A stretch of 64,000 nucleotides of DNA, from positions 8,040,229-8,104,228 of the forward strand of contig NC_013131.1 of NCBI RefSeq assembly GCF_000024025.1. Reading direction: 5' to 3'. The translations under genes and the position numbers were made by a program. Below are positions 1 through 8,395 of the stretch, one piece after another. Below the pieces are notes generated by a model. It ran no database searches, had not been told where the DNA came from, and worked only from the letters and a program-made list of their open reading frames with translations. Positions within the stretch are counted from its first letter, which is position 1; each line of letters begins with the position of its first letter. This stretch comes from Catenulispora acidiphila DSM 44928. GTDB taxonomy: Bacteria; Actinomycetota; Actinomycetes; Streptomycetales; Catenulisporaceae.

Positions 1-3000
1 CACGTCGGCCTGGGCGACGTTGCCGAAGGCGTCGTACGCGTACGACTCCGACCAGCCTTCCGCTCTGACTCCCGTCACCCGGCCAGCCGGGTCCAAGTCA
101 TAACGACGGACGCCTCGCAAGCTGTCGGTCACGACTGCGGGTGTACCGTCTGGCCGATATCCAATATCGCGACCCAGCGCCGGCTGCCCGCCCACGATAG
201 GCCGTTCCTCACTCCACAGCCGCTGCGCAACCAGCCGTCCGACTGCATCCACGCCCTGCTCGAGCCGGGCCTGCGGACCGAACACGACGCCCGTGAGACG
301 GCTTGCCGCGTCGTACTGGAAGTCGAGCTTCCCTGCGCCCGCCGCCAACGCGGCTGGGCGGCCCGCAGCATCGAACGTCCACGCCGAGACCGCTCCCGAA
401 GAGCTGGTGCGACGGATTCGACGCCCCGCAGAGTCGTACTCAGAGACGACCTCGTGGCCATCCACCGTTTCGGACACCACCCGACCCGCAGCGTCATAAA
501 CGAAGATGACAGCGGCGCCGGAAGGTCCAGTCGTGCGGGTCAGGCGGCCCATCGCGTCGCGCTCGTAAGCGAATTCTCCATCGCTCGTCCGGCGGACAAC
601 GACCCGACCCGCGGCATCTCTGGTGAACTCCGAACGGTTCCCGAGTCCGTCGATGCGAGCCGTCAGCTGCCCAGCCGCGTCATGCTCATAGGCGAGAGTG
701 CGGCCGATGAAGTCCGTCTCGGACACCAGTTGACCGGCCGCGTCGTGCACGTACCGCCACGTCGCGCCGGCACTGTTCGTCACCGACGTCTGACGCAACT
801 CGCTATCGAGCGCGAACTCGTGACGCTCACCGGTCGGATCCACGCGCGCAACCATCGAGCCGAATGGCCCGAGCTCGAACACTGTCCGACTGCCCAGAGG
901 GTCGAGCACCCCGACCTGGCGCCCCTCCGCGTCATAGGACCATTCCCAACGTGCCCCGTCAGGCGCGGCATACCAGGCAGGATATCCTTCGACGGTCCAG
1001 CCGTATTCAGCGCGACCGCCAACGGGATCAACGATCGTCGTGATGCGGCCGAAGGTGTCGCGGACTACCTGAGTGACCTCGCCTAGCGGGCCGATCGTGG
1101 CAACTGGCAGGCCAGCGCCGTCGGTTTCGACACGAGTTGTGGCGCCGAGGGCATCGGTGAGTTCGTGCAAGGCTCCGTCGTCGCCGTAGGCGAAACGGTT
1201 CTCGATGCCCAGCGGATCAACGGCAACGATCAGGTTCCCACGCTGGTCATAACGCTGCTGCCGGAGCACTCCGTCTGGCGCACGTGCGGCGACGATGTGA
1301 TGGTGCTCGTCGTAGTCCAACTCGGTGACCGCGCCGTCTGGACCGATCTGGCGGACCACATCACCGTGTTCGCCGAGTTCGTAGACCGTCCGACGGCCCA
1401 AGGCATCAGTGCGAGACAGCGGCCGACCGTACCGGTCGAACTCGGCGCGAGTCTGGTTGCCAAGCGGATCGGTAACAGAGATCAGGTGGCCCAGCTCGTC
1501 ATAGACGTACGTGATCGAGTCGCCGAGAGAGTTCGTGAAGACGGTGGTCTGGTGCTCGTCATCGTAAACGAAGGACCCGGACAGGTAACCGCCGTCACCT
1601 TGAGTGCGTACGACCCGCGAACCCTCGTCGTACTCGTAGGCGTAGCGATAGCCGACCCGGTCGACCCAGGCGACGATCCGGTCCGCATCGTCGTACTCGT
1701 AGTTGTACGGCAGGTTAGAGGAGTCGAGGACACCTACCAAGCGACCGCGATCGTCGTAGTGGAATCGTTTGACGGTGACGCCATCCGGAGATCCGTCGAG
1801 CAGGCGCAGGCCCGTGACGCGGACGCCGGCGGCCGTATTGGACGCTTCCACGGCGACGCGGTAACCAGGGTGCTCGATAGCGACCGGCGTCCCGCGTTCG
1901 TCTCGCACGAAGCTAATCCGGTTGCCGTTCCGGTCAGATATCGCGGTCAGGTCCCTGATCTGCGCAGCGTTCTCGTTGTGGTGAACGACGGCGAAATGGC
2001 GAGTGAGGCCGCTCCACGGGTCAGTAACCCGAATCTCACCGGTCTGACGATCCCAGACAAGCGGCCACCGCGCTCCCCGCTCAGGAAGGACGGGGGAATC
2101 CCCGTCGGGGAGCGTGTAATGGAGAATCTGGGAGTCGTCGCCTGCGAAGTGGATACCTGCGGCGTTCAGGGCGATTCGCTGGTCGAGGGTAGAGGACCAA
2201 CCTGGTCCGAACAGGCGACCAGTGGCATATGCCGAGGCGTAGGCGCGCCGCAGGATCACCGGCAAGACGCCGGGCAGGGACAGATCCGATTCGGCGGTGA
2301 GCATCTGGCCCGAGACGACGTCGATCGGGTCGATTTTGCAGAAGGAGGCTTCGCTGCCTTCCGCCTCGTGTGCTTCCTTGCCGAATTTGCCCAGGAGCTT
2401 GCCGCCGAACTTCTCCAAGGCCTTGCCACCGAGGAAGGTGACCCCGAGCATCCCCGCACCCATCAGGGCGTCGCCCCAATGGCCCTGCATCGCGTCGCCG
2501 GCGACTTCGAGCCCTGTGCCGGCCAGCGCGATCAGGTTGTCGGCTTCGGCCAGGCCGGCTGTGATGACATCGACACCGGGGATCCAGGAGGTCGCCAGGG
2601 CCAGGACGTCCAGGAACGGAGCGAGGTCGTTGGCGATCTCGGCGATCTTCCCGCCCCACTCGGACAAAAATTCCCCGACGTGCTCCCACCAATGCTTGTT
2701 GTGGATGCCATCAGACTGCGCGTGGTGGAGAGCGCTGGCGCAGGTTTTCGCCGCTGTGATGCGGTCGTTGTAGGCGTCGTTGGCCTGTTTGGCCAGATCG
2801 GCCATGCGCGCCTTGGCATTAGTCAGGTTGGTCTGCGCCGTGTCATGCGCGGTCTGTGCGTCGGTGACCGCCTGCTGATTCGGGTTGGCAGCCTGGTTCT
2901 GCTGCGCCGTCTTCAGATCCGTCGCGGCGCTACTGGCGCTGGTGGTGGCACGCTGCAGATCGGCGTGCGCGTCCTGCGCTTGACGGAGGGCCGCATCAGC

Positions 3001-3309
3001 CTTCGACTGCGCAGCTTGCAGCACCGGAGCGTACGCCGACAGCGCGTCGGATGCCTCGCTGTAGGACGTGTACAGCTTCTGTAGCCGACCCGGCAGCGGA
3101 CCGAACTGGCCCTTGAACGCATCAGCGGTCTGCCCAACCCACTCCAAAGCCGAAGCGTCCGACCCGAACGAGTTCAGGCTCCGATACGCCGACTCCACGT
3201 CGTGAGCGAAGTCGCCGAGCTCCTTGGCCAGAGTCTGTACCGACTCAACCACACCGGGTGTCGGATCCCCGTCCAGGCCCAGGATGTCCCACCCGGTTGG
3301 ACGCGCCAT
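1..3309 (-). CDS. RHS-repeat polymorphic toxin, N-terminal 1103 residues (partial, runs off left edge)
   Basis: The frame is open from an ATG at 3309 to base 1 with no stop, so the C-terminus lies outside the window. The start has GGGGAGG six bases upstream. Residues 1-120 look like a helical WXG100/T7SS-signal-type region (EWVGQTADAF near residue 60), followed by an Ala/Gln-rich helical stretch and a hydrophobic segment around 250-310. A DUF6531-like entry follows at about residue 324 (DPIDVVSGQM, then LPGVLPVILRRAYAS). From about 480 onward there are many YD/RHS repeats, for example YVYDELGHLISVTDPLGN. In this family the RHS shell encloses a variable C-terminal toxin, so the toxin type cannot be told here. 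Secretion through a type VII-like route is inferred from the N-terminus. Any immunity gene would lie to the left of the window. Confidence 0.9.
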   Translation of the reverse strand, partial: MARPTGWDILGLDGDPTPGVVESVQTLAKELGDFAHDVESAYRSLNSFGSDASALEWVGQTADAFKGQFGPLPGRLQKLYTSYSEASDALSAYAPVLQAAQSKADAALRQAQDAHADLQRATTSASSAATDLKTAQQNQAANPNQQAVTDAQTAHDTAQTNLTNAKARMADLAKQANDAYNDRITAAKTCASALHHAQSDGIHNKHWWEHVGEFLSEWGGKIAEIANDLAPFLDVLALATSWIPGVDVITAGLAEADNLIALAGTGLEVAGDAMQGHWGDALMGAGMLGVTFLGGKALEKFGGKLLGKFGKEAHEAEGSEASFCKIDPIDVVSGQMLTAESDLSLPGVLPVILRRAYASAYATGRLFGPGWSSTLDQRIALNAAGIHFAGDDSQILHYTLPDGDSPVLPERGARWPLVWDRQTGEIRVTDPWSGLTRHFAVVHHNENAAQIRDLTAISDRNGNRISFVRDERGTPVAIEHPGYRVAVEASNTAAGVRVTGLRLLDGSPDGVTVKRFHYDDRGRLVGVLDSSNLPYNYEYDDADRIVAWVDRVGYRYAYEYDEGSRVVRTQGDGGYLSGSFVYDDEHQTTVFTNSLGDSITYVYDELGHLISVTDPLGNQTRAEFDRYGRPLSRTDALGRRTVYELGEHGDVVRQIGPDGAVTELDYDEHHHIVAARAPDGVLRQQRYDQRGNLIVAVDPLGIENRFAYGDDGALHELTDALGATTRVETDGAGLPVATIGPLGEVTQVVRDTFGRITTIVDPVGGRAEYGWTVEGYPAWYAAPDGARWEWSYDAEGRQVGVLDPLGSRTVFELGPFGSMVARVDPTGERHEFALDSELRQTSVTNSAGATWRYVHDAAGQLVSETDFIGRTLAYEHDAAGQLTARIDGLGNRSEFTRDAAGRVVVRRTSDGEFAYERDAMGRLTRTTGPSGAAVIFVYDAAGRVVSETVDGHEVVSEYDSAGRRIRRTSSSGAVSAWTFDAAGRPAALAAGAGKLDFQYDAASRLTGVVFGPQARLEQGVDAVGRLVAQRLWSEERPIVGGQPALGRDIGYRPDGTPAVVTDSLRGVRRYDLDPAGRVTGVRAEGWSESYAYDAFGNVAQADV

Positions 3310-3390
3310 CAGCGGCCTCCCCGCGTGACATGTGCGTCAAGGCCCATGCCTGTCCCACCGCCGTGATCCACCACTGTCCCCCGCTCCCCC

Positions 3391-3414
3391 GACACTCGAT
3401 CTACAGCGAGTGTC
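3391..3414. promoter_or_regulatory. 8-bp inverted repeat upstream of the RHS gene
   Basis: GACACTCG and CGAGTGTC flank an 8-base spacer, in the 273-base gap between the RHS gene and the divergent helicase gene. It lies about 80 bases upstream of the RHS start. It could be an operator for either gene; no regulator gene is adjacent. The rest of the gap shows no convincing gene. Confidence 0.35.
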
Positions 3415-3582
3415 GAGTCTACAAAGCGACCACGACATCGGTAACCCCCTGAGCATGAGACAGTCACGTACCGTTCCCACTTCGGCATCGGACGCGGCCC
3501 AGCACCGGAACCAATCGTGACCGTGTCGCTACGCCTCTGTAGGCTGAGTAGATCAGAGTTCTGATGTGCTGAGGGGGCATGT

Positions 3583-6500
3583 GTGGCAAAGGGCGAGGCG
3601 GACGCTGCGATCGTACGGTTCTGGTGGGCCGTGGAGATGTTCAGTCCACCGAAGATCGAAGACGAGCCGTCATGGGACAACAAGGTCTTTCGGCTCTCGC
3701 CGGGTGAAGTCCCCCCTTGGCACCCCATGCATCCCTTGGCCAGACTGAAACTCGAGCGAGACAAAGTGTGGCAGCACACTGTTTTCGGCGGGATCTTCGC
3801 GCTCGAACGGCTTCGCGATGTGGTCGTAGCGGTCTTCGGCAACGATGCAAAGTACCGGGATGCGCGACTGGACGGCTCGACAGCGGTGTTCTCGCTGACT
3901 CTCACCCAGTCTGGTCATCTCATAGAAGACTCGCAGGTTCTGTCATCCTGCGCCTGGGCGACCGGGCGCGTGCTGGCCCGGCGACCGTGGCGCGGCAGCT
4001 GGCTCGACAAGACCGCATGGGCTACGGCGCGTGCCGAGTTCGAAGAGCTGACGCGGCACCTCGGCGAGCCACCAGTTCCCGGTATGCCGGGTGGCTCGGG
4101 AGCGGGTCGTGGCGATGACGGCGGCTTGGGCGGCCGGCTCCGCGGCGCCGCAGCGGACGCGGCGGAAGCCGGGGTCAACGCCGTAGCGGCGCCGCTCGCC
4201 ACTTCAGTTGCCGGACCGCTGTTAGGCGGCGCGGTCGGCAAAGCCGCGGGTACCTTCGCGAAGAAGATGGTCGAGCCGGACGCGCCGAACGGTGGCGGCG
4301 ATGGTGGTGACCGTGAGAACCAGTCTGCCGGTGGGAGCTCCGACGGGCGTCGCCCCGTGCATCCGCGAGAGTTGTTCGCGCTGTTCGAAGAACAAGTCAG
4401 CCAGCTCCGAATCGGTAAGGCCCTCGATCCGGCGGAAATCTGGGTAGCGTCCAAGCGGGTACATGTGAGGTCGGCGGACACCGCCGACAGCGACTTTCTC
4501 AACAGTTTTCTGTTCGACGATCTCGAGCGCGTCCAAGATGCCCTGCTCGCCAAGGACGGCGGCAAGGTTCTAGGCGAGTTCCTGCGCCCCACGGCACACA
4601 TAGATATGCGATCGCGTGTCGACGTCCGCACGAGCAGTGGCCACGTCTTGGCAGAAGTGGCGCCGAAGCACACGCCGGTCGGCCGGTGGGTCGGCGGGGC
4701 GGACCGTCCTCTGGCACTGAGCCAACAGTTCGCCGTGAACCAGATCCTCAGCGCGACGAGAGCCGGCTCCATTCCTGTGTACGCGGTCAACGGACCCCCA
4801 GGCACAGGCAAGACGACCATGTTGCGCGATGTGATCGCTGCCCTCGTGGTCGAGCGCGCCATCCGTCTGTCCAAGCTCAAACGGCCCGCAGACGCATTCG
4901 GCGGCCCGGCGAGTTCCTGGAGCACGGAAGTCGGCACCCGCAAAGTACGGCCACTGATTCCAGAACTGACCGGTTTCGAGATGGTCGTCGCTTGCACAAG
5001 CAACGGCGCGGCGAAGAACATCACCCACGAGTTCCCGGGCCCTGAGGGCATCGACGCGTCTTGGCGGGAGGCAGCACGCGAGATCGACTACTTCGCCACC
5101 GCCGCCTCGATCGCCCTGGAGATCGAGGACGCCGAACCTGACCGGCGGGCCTGGGCTGCAGTCGCCGGCGCGTTGGGCAAGATGGAGCTCCGACGGAACT
5201 TCAGCGAACGCCTTTGGTGGGGCGTGACCGCTAAGGAAGAAGCTGCGGCGAAGCGAGACGCAGCGGATGGCTACAAGCGTCGGCCGGACCGCTCCGGAGC
5301 AGGCCTCGCCGACCTGCTCACCGAACAGACCCGGAACGGCACGCCTATCGACTGGCCAGCTGCCGTCAAGAGATTCACGAACGCACTGGTCAAAGTCGAA
5401 GCGCTAGAGGCGGCACGACAGGCTGCGGCGGACGCCGCCGAGATCGTCGCGAAGTCCGCAGCGCAGACGACAGCTCTGGAACAGACGCTTGCTGAGGCCG
5501 ACACCGCTGTCGCACTGGCCGCTGAGAAAGCCGATACCGCAGCGACCTTGCTACGCCGCGGTGAGGAGGTTCTCGCCCAGGGACAGGTCGCACGGGCCGA
5601 ACACGCACGCCGCCAGCCGAATCTGTGGACGTCGCTGTCGACGCGCGGCAAAGCCGGGCGGGAGTGGTACCAGAAAGATCAGCAACTGGCCACACTTCAG
5701 GAGCGAACGTCCGCGTTGTACGAGCAGACGCGTCAGGAGGCTCTGGCGACATCTGAACACCTCGAGAGAACCCGCCGCCGCCGCACGGAGATCGCCGACC
5801 GGTTGGCAGCGACCGAGAGTCGCGCCTATGAGGCGAAGCGGATCTGGGACCAAGCGCTCGCAAACTGGAAGGACCACGTCCCTTCGCCCGCAGTGTTCGC
5901 GGACGATGCGCTCCGCGAGAAGTCAGCACCCTGGAATGACCGAGACATCGCCGACGCCAGGACTCGCCTGTTTCTGGAGGCGCTGCTCCTGCACAAACAG
6001 TTCTTGCTCGCGACCTCCGAGACCATGCGGCGCAATCTACAGGCCGCCTTCGACATCATCGGCGGCAGCGCACCATCTGACGTTAAAGGCGAAACAGCGA
6101 AAGCGGCGTGGCAATCGCTGTTCTTGGCAGTACCCGTAGTGTCTACGACCTTCGCCTCGACCGGCCGCTTGTTCTCGCATCTCGGCCGTGAAGACCTGGG
6201 TTGGCTGTTCATCGACGAGGCGGGGCAGGCCACTCCAGCCGGCGCGGTCGGCGCCATGTGGCGGGCCCAGCACGCGGTGATCGTTGGCGACCCTCGGCAA
6301 CTCGAACCGGTCATCACCGTTCCGCACAGCCTTCAGCAGGCACTGCGCGAGCACTTCGACGTGGGAGAGGAATGGCTGCCAGGCCAGGTCTCGGTCCAGA
6401 CTCTCGCGGATCGCCTCGCGCCCTACGGTACGTACCTAGACGTCGATGACCAGGACGGACAGGGCGACCAGGTCTGGGTCGGGGCACCACTGCGTGTCCA

Positions 6501-7056
6501 CCGCCGCTGCGACGCGCCGATGTTCGACATCAGCAACGACATCGCCTACGGCGGCACGCTCATGGTCAACGGCAAGAAGCCGATCGAGCCCGATGAGGAC
6601 CCCTACCGGGACCTGCGCGCGAGCAGCTGGATCCATGTCGCTGGCCCATCGAACGGGGACAGCCCGTGGATCCCCGCGGAGGGCCGCGCTGTGCGGGCAC
6701 TCATCGCGGAGCTGCGCCGAAACGGCGTCCGGCGCGACCGTATCCGAGTCATCAGCCCATTCCGCAAGGTCGTACGCGGCGTAGCGGAACTGTCGCTAGG
6801 ACTTCCCAGGGAAGCGGTCGGAACGATCCACACCATGCAAGGCAAGGAAGCCGACATCGTCATCCTCGTCCTAGGCAGCAGCAACGGCGGCCAACGGGTC
6901 TGGGCCGCCGAAAAGCCGAATCTGCTGAACGTCGCAGTTTCTCGCGCAAAGCGTCGGCTGTACGTCGTCGGGAACCGTGACCTCTGGAAGCAGCAGCAGT
7001 ACTTCAATCAGCTCGCGACCCGGCTTCCGGTGGTCCGCAGCGAGGCCGACGGATGA
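3583..7056 (+). CDS. Upf1-like superfamily 1 helicase/ATPase, 1157 aa
   Basis: This is a large SF1 (AAA_11/AAA_12-type) nucleic-acid-dependent ATPase. Walker A GPPGTGKT is at residues 404-411. Walker B IDEAGQ is near 877-882, motif III GDPRQLEP near 902, a C-terminal motif TMQGKEAD near 1084, and the final NVAVSRAKRRLYVVGN near 1116. Between motifs I and II lies a long Ala/Glu/Arg-rich, probably coiled-coil insertion (about 590-790). Residues 1-150 form an unrecognised N-terminal domain. They are followed by a Gly-rich linker and a small-residue hydrophobic stretch (about 185-215), then a second N-terminal segment. The GTG start has GAGGGGG five bases upstream. Neighbouring an RHS toxin and McrBC, it is likely a defence or conflict gene; that role is inferred from context. 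Confidence 0.85.
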   Translation: MAKGEADAAIVRFWWAVEMFSPPKIEDEPSWDNKVFRLSPGEVPPWHPMHPLARLKLERDKVWQHTVFGGIFALERLRDVVVAVFGNDAKYRDARLDGSTAVFSLTLTQSGHLIEDSQVLSSCAWATGRVLARRPWRGSWLDKTAWATARAEFEELTRHLGEPPVPGMPGGSGAGRGDDGGLGGRLRGAAADAAEAGVNAVAAPLATSVAGPLLGGAVGKAAGTFAKKMVEPDAPNGGGDGGDRENQSAGGSSDGRRPVHPRELFALFEEQVSQLRIGKALDPAEIWVASKRVHVRSADTADSDFLNSFLFDDLERVQDALLAKDGGKVLGEFLRPTAHIDMRSRVDVRTSSGHVLAEVAPKHTPVGRWVGGADRPLALSQQFAVNQILSATRAGSIPVYAVNGPPGTGKTTMLRDVIAALVVERAIRLSKLKRPADAFGGPASSWSTEVGTRKVRPLIPELTGFEMVVACTSNGAAKNITHEFPGPEGIDASWREAAREIDYFATAASIALEIEDAEPDRRAWAAVAGALGKMELRRNFSERLWWGVTAKEEAAAKRDAADGYKRRPDRSGAGLADLLTEQTRNGTPIDWPAAVKRFTNALVKVEALEAARQAAADAAEIVAKSAAQTTALEQTLAEADTAVALAAEKADTAATLLRRGEEVLAQGQVARAEHARRQPNLWTSLSTRGKAGREWYQKDQQLATLQERTSALYEQTRQEALATSEHLERTRRRRTEIADRLAATESRAYEAKRIWDQALANWKDHVPSPAVFADDALREKSAPWNDRDIADARTRLFLEALLLHKQFLLATSETMRRNLQAAFDIIGGSAPSDVKGETAKAAWQSLFLAVPVVSTTFASTGRLFSHLGREDLGWLFIDEAGQATPAGAVGAMWRAQHAVIVGDPRQLEPVITVPHSLQQALREHFDVGEEWLPGQVSVQTLADRLAPYGTYLDVDDQDGQGDQVWVGAPLRVHRRCDAPMFDISNDIAYGGTLMVNGKKPIEPDEDPYRDLRASSWIHVAGPSNGDSPWIPAEGRAVRALIAELRRNGVRRDRIRVISPFRKVVRGVAELSLGLPREAVGTIHTMQGKEADIVILVLGSSNGGQRVWAAEKPNLLNVAVSRAKRRLYVVGNRDLWKQQQYFNQLATRLPVVRSEADG

Positions 7057-7157
7057 GGGGGCTGAAGTCCGCCACATTCGAGGAGGAGACGACGAAGCTC
7101 GTGGAACAGGTCCGCGAGTGGCATCGCCGATGGACCGGGACGGAACGGCCCAGGTGA
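7053..7157 (+). CDS. 34-aa ORF overlapping the helicase stop codon (hypothetical)
   Basis: The ATG at 7053 overlaps the helicase TGA in an ATGA arrangement, which usually signals translational coupling. The 34-residue product is charged (FEEETTKLVEQVREWHRRW), compatible with a short amphipathic helix, and ends at TGA 7155-7157, just before the convergent mcrC stop. It matches nothing I recognise. It could be a small partner of the helicase or a chance ORF. Confidence 0.3.
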   Translation: MRGLKSATFEEETTKLVEQVREWHRRWTGTERPR

Positions 7158-7177
7158 TGCTGCCTCCGTCGAACGGA

Positions 7178-8395
7178 TCAGGCTGTGGATGACGCGTGTG
7201 TGGCGGCCCCTGCCATCTCAGCGGCGATGCGCGCCACGTCGGCGAGTAGCCGCTGCGGAGGCTGGTCGAGGTCGAGCGCGTGTTGGACGATCCGGACACC
7301 GGCGTTTCGGACAGTGTGCTCGGCGCGCGGCTCGTTGCCTTTCGCATAGACGAGATGTCCGGTGTCCAGGCCGAGGACGGTGCAGTAGGCCAGGAGCTGG
7401 TAAAGGTCGGCGTCGGGGTAGCCGGCAGGCTTCTCGGCCTTGTATTTGGCGTCGGCGACTCCCAGCGGCACGCTCGAGTCCGTGTACCAGACCAGGTCCG
7501 GCTTGAGACGGACGGCGTCGGCGGCGTCGAGATAGTGCGTGGCCTGCACCTTGGCGTGGCCGCCGAAGGGGGCGAGGGCCGTGGTCAGGGCGGCGGTGAC
7601 GAAGTCCTCGAACAGTGCCGCCGTGTTGAAGATGAAGCCCTCGATCGTCACCGTGCCTTCCAGGTGCTCCACTGACGCGCCGTGCAGCACGATCCCTGCC
7701 AGGTACAGCGCCGGTTGATAGCGGACGTTCAGCCGCGAGGGATTCCACTTCGGGAGCTGGTGGCCGCGGACCAGCGGGGTGACATCGGCGAGCCGGGCGC
7801 GAAGCCGTAGCAGACGATGCCGGACGTCCTTGGCCACGCCCGGCAGCCGCAGCAACCGCTCGGTCGCCGCGGCGAGAAGCTGGTTCTCGGGAATGTCCGT
7901 GGTGAACTCGTCGAACGCGACCTCGATCGGGATTTGCCGGCCGAAGCGGCGGCGGATCTGCTCGGACTCCAGGATGCGGCCACGGACCACGAGTGCTGAC
8001 TCTTCGGTGTGTCGGTAGCCCTGGAGAAGGCCTTGGCGCAGCGCCCGGTCGGATTGGCGCTCGAAGGCGTAGGCGAGGGCGGGCAGCAGCTCCGCATGCT
8101 CGGTGACTTCGACGTTCTCCTCGCGCCAGCCCTTGGGGTTCTGCGGGTAGCCGAGTAGGAAGAACAGCCTGCGGATCGGCACCTTCGGCGCGATCCGCAG
8201 CTCCACTGGTTCACCACTCGGGACCGCTACGCGGGCCACGCCCACCTTGGCCTTCGCACGAACCTGCCAATGCTCTGGCAGCCACGGGTCCGGCGAGGTG
8301 TCGACGAGCCCCGAAGCCGCGAGCGCGCGGCCCTCGGCCACCGATAGGAGGTGGGTGGTCGGCGGCCCGAGCTCGACGAGGTCCAGACGGGTCAT
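7178..8395 (-). CDS. mcrC: McrC-like nuclease subunit of an McrBC-type restriction system
   Basis: This 405-residue protein is the PD-(D/E)xK nuclease partner of McrB in modification-dependent restriction. The N-terminal region contains the McrC-family beta-rich part (residues 1-150). The catalytic core is visible as PD at 299-300 and DAK at 315-317 (KPDLVWY then GVADAKYK), followed by DLYQLLAY. Its ATG overlaps the mcrB stop (ATGA), so the two are translationally coupled. Length fits the family (about 350-450 aa). It converges with the helicase gene on the other strand. Confidence 0.9.
   Translation of the reverse strand: MTRLDLVELGPPTTHLLSVAEGRALAASGLVDTSPDPWLPEHWQVRAKAKVGVARVAVPSGEPVELRIAPKVPIRRLFFLLGYPQNPKGWREENVEVTEHAELLPALAYAFERQSDRALRQGLLQGYRHTEESALVVRGRILESEQIRRRFGRQIPIEVAFDEFTTDIPENQLLAAATERLLRLPGVAKDVRHRLLRLRARLADVTPLVRGHQLPKWNPSRLNVRYQPALYLAGIVLHGASVEHLEGTVTIEGFIFNTAALFEDFVTAALTTALAPFGGHAKVQATHYLDAADAVRLKPDLVWYTDSSVPLGVADAKYKAEKPAGYPDADLYQLLAYCTVLGLDTGHLVYAKGNEPRAEHTVRNAGVRIVQHALDLDQPPQRLLADVARIAAEMAGAATHASSTA

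Noticed and set aside
1165-3084. 639-codon open frame on the plus strand
   Set aside because: It is the antisense shadow of the RHS gene; the minus frame shows clear YD repeats and DUF6531 motifs, while the plus translation has none.
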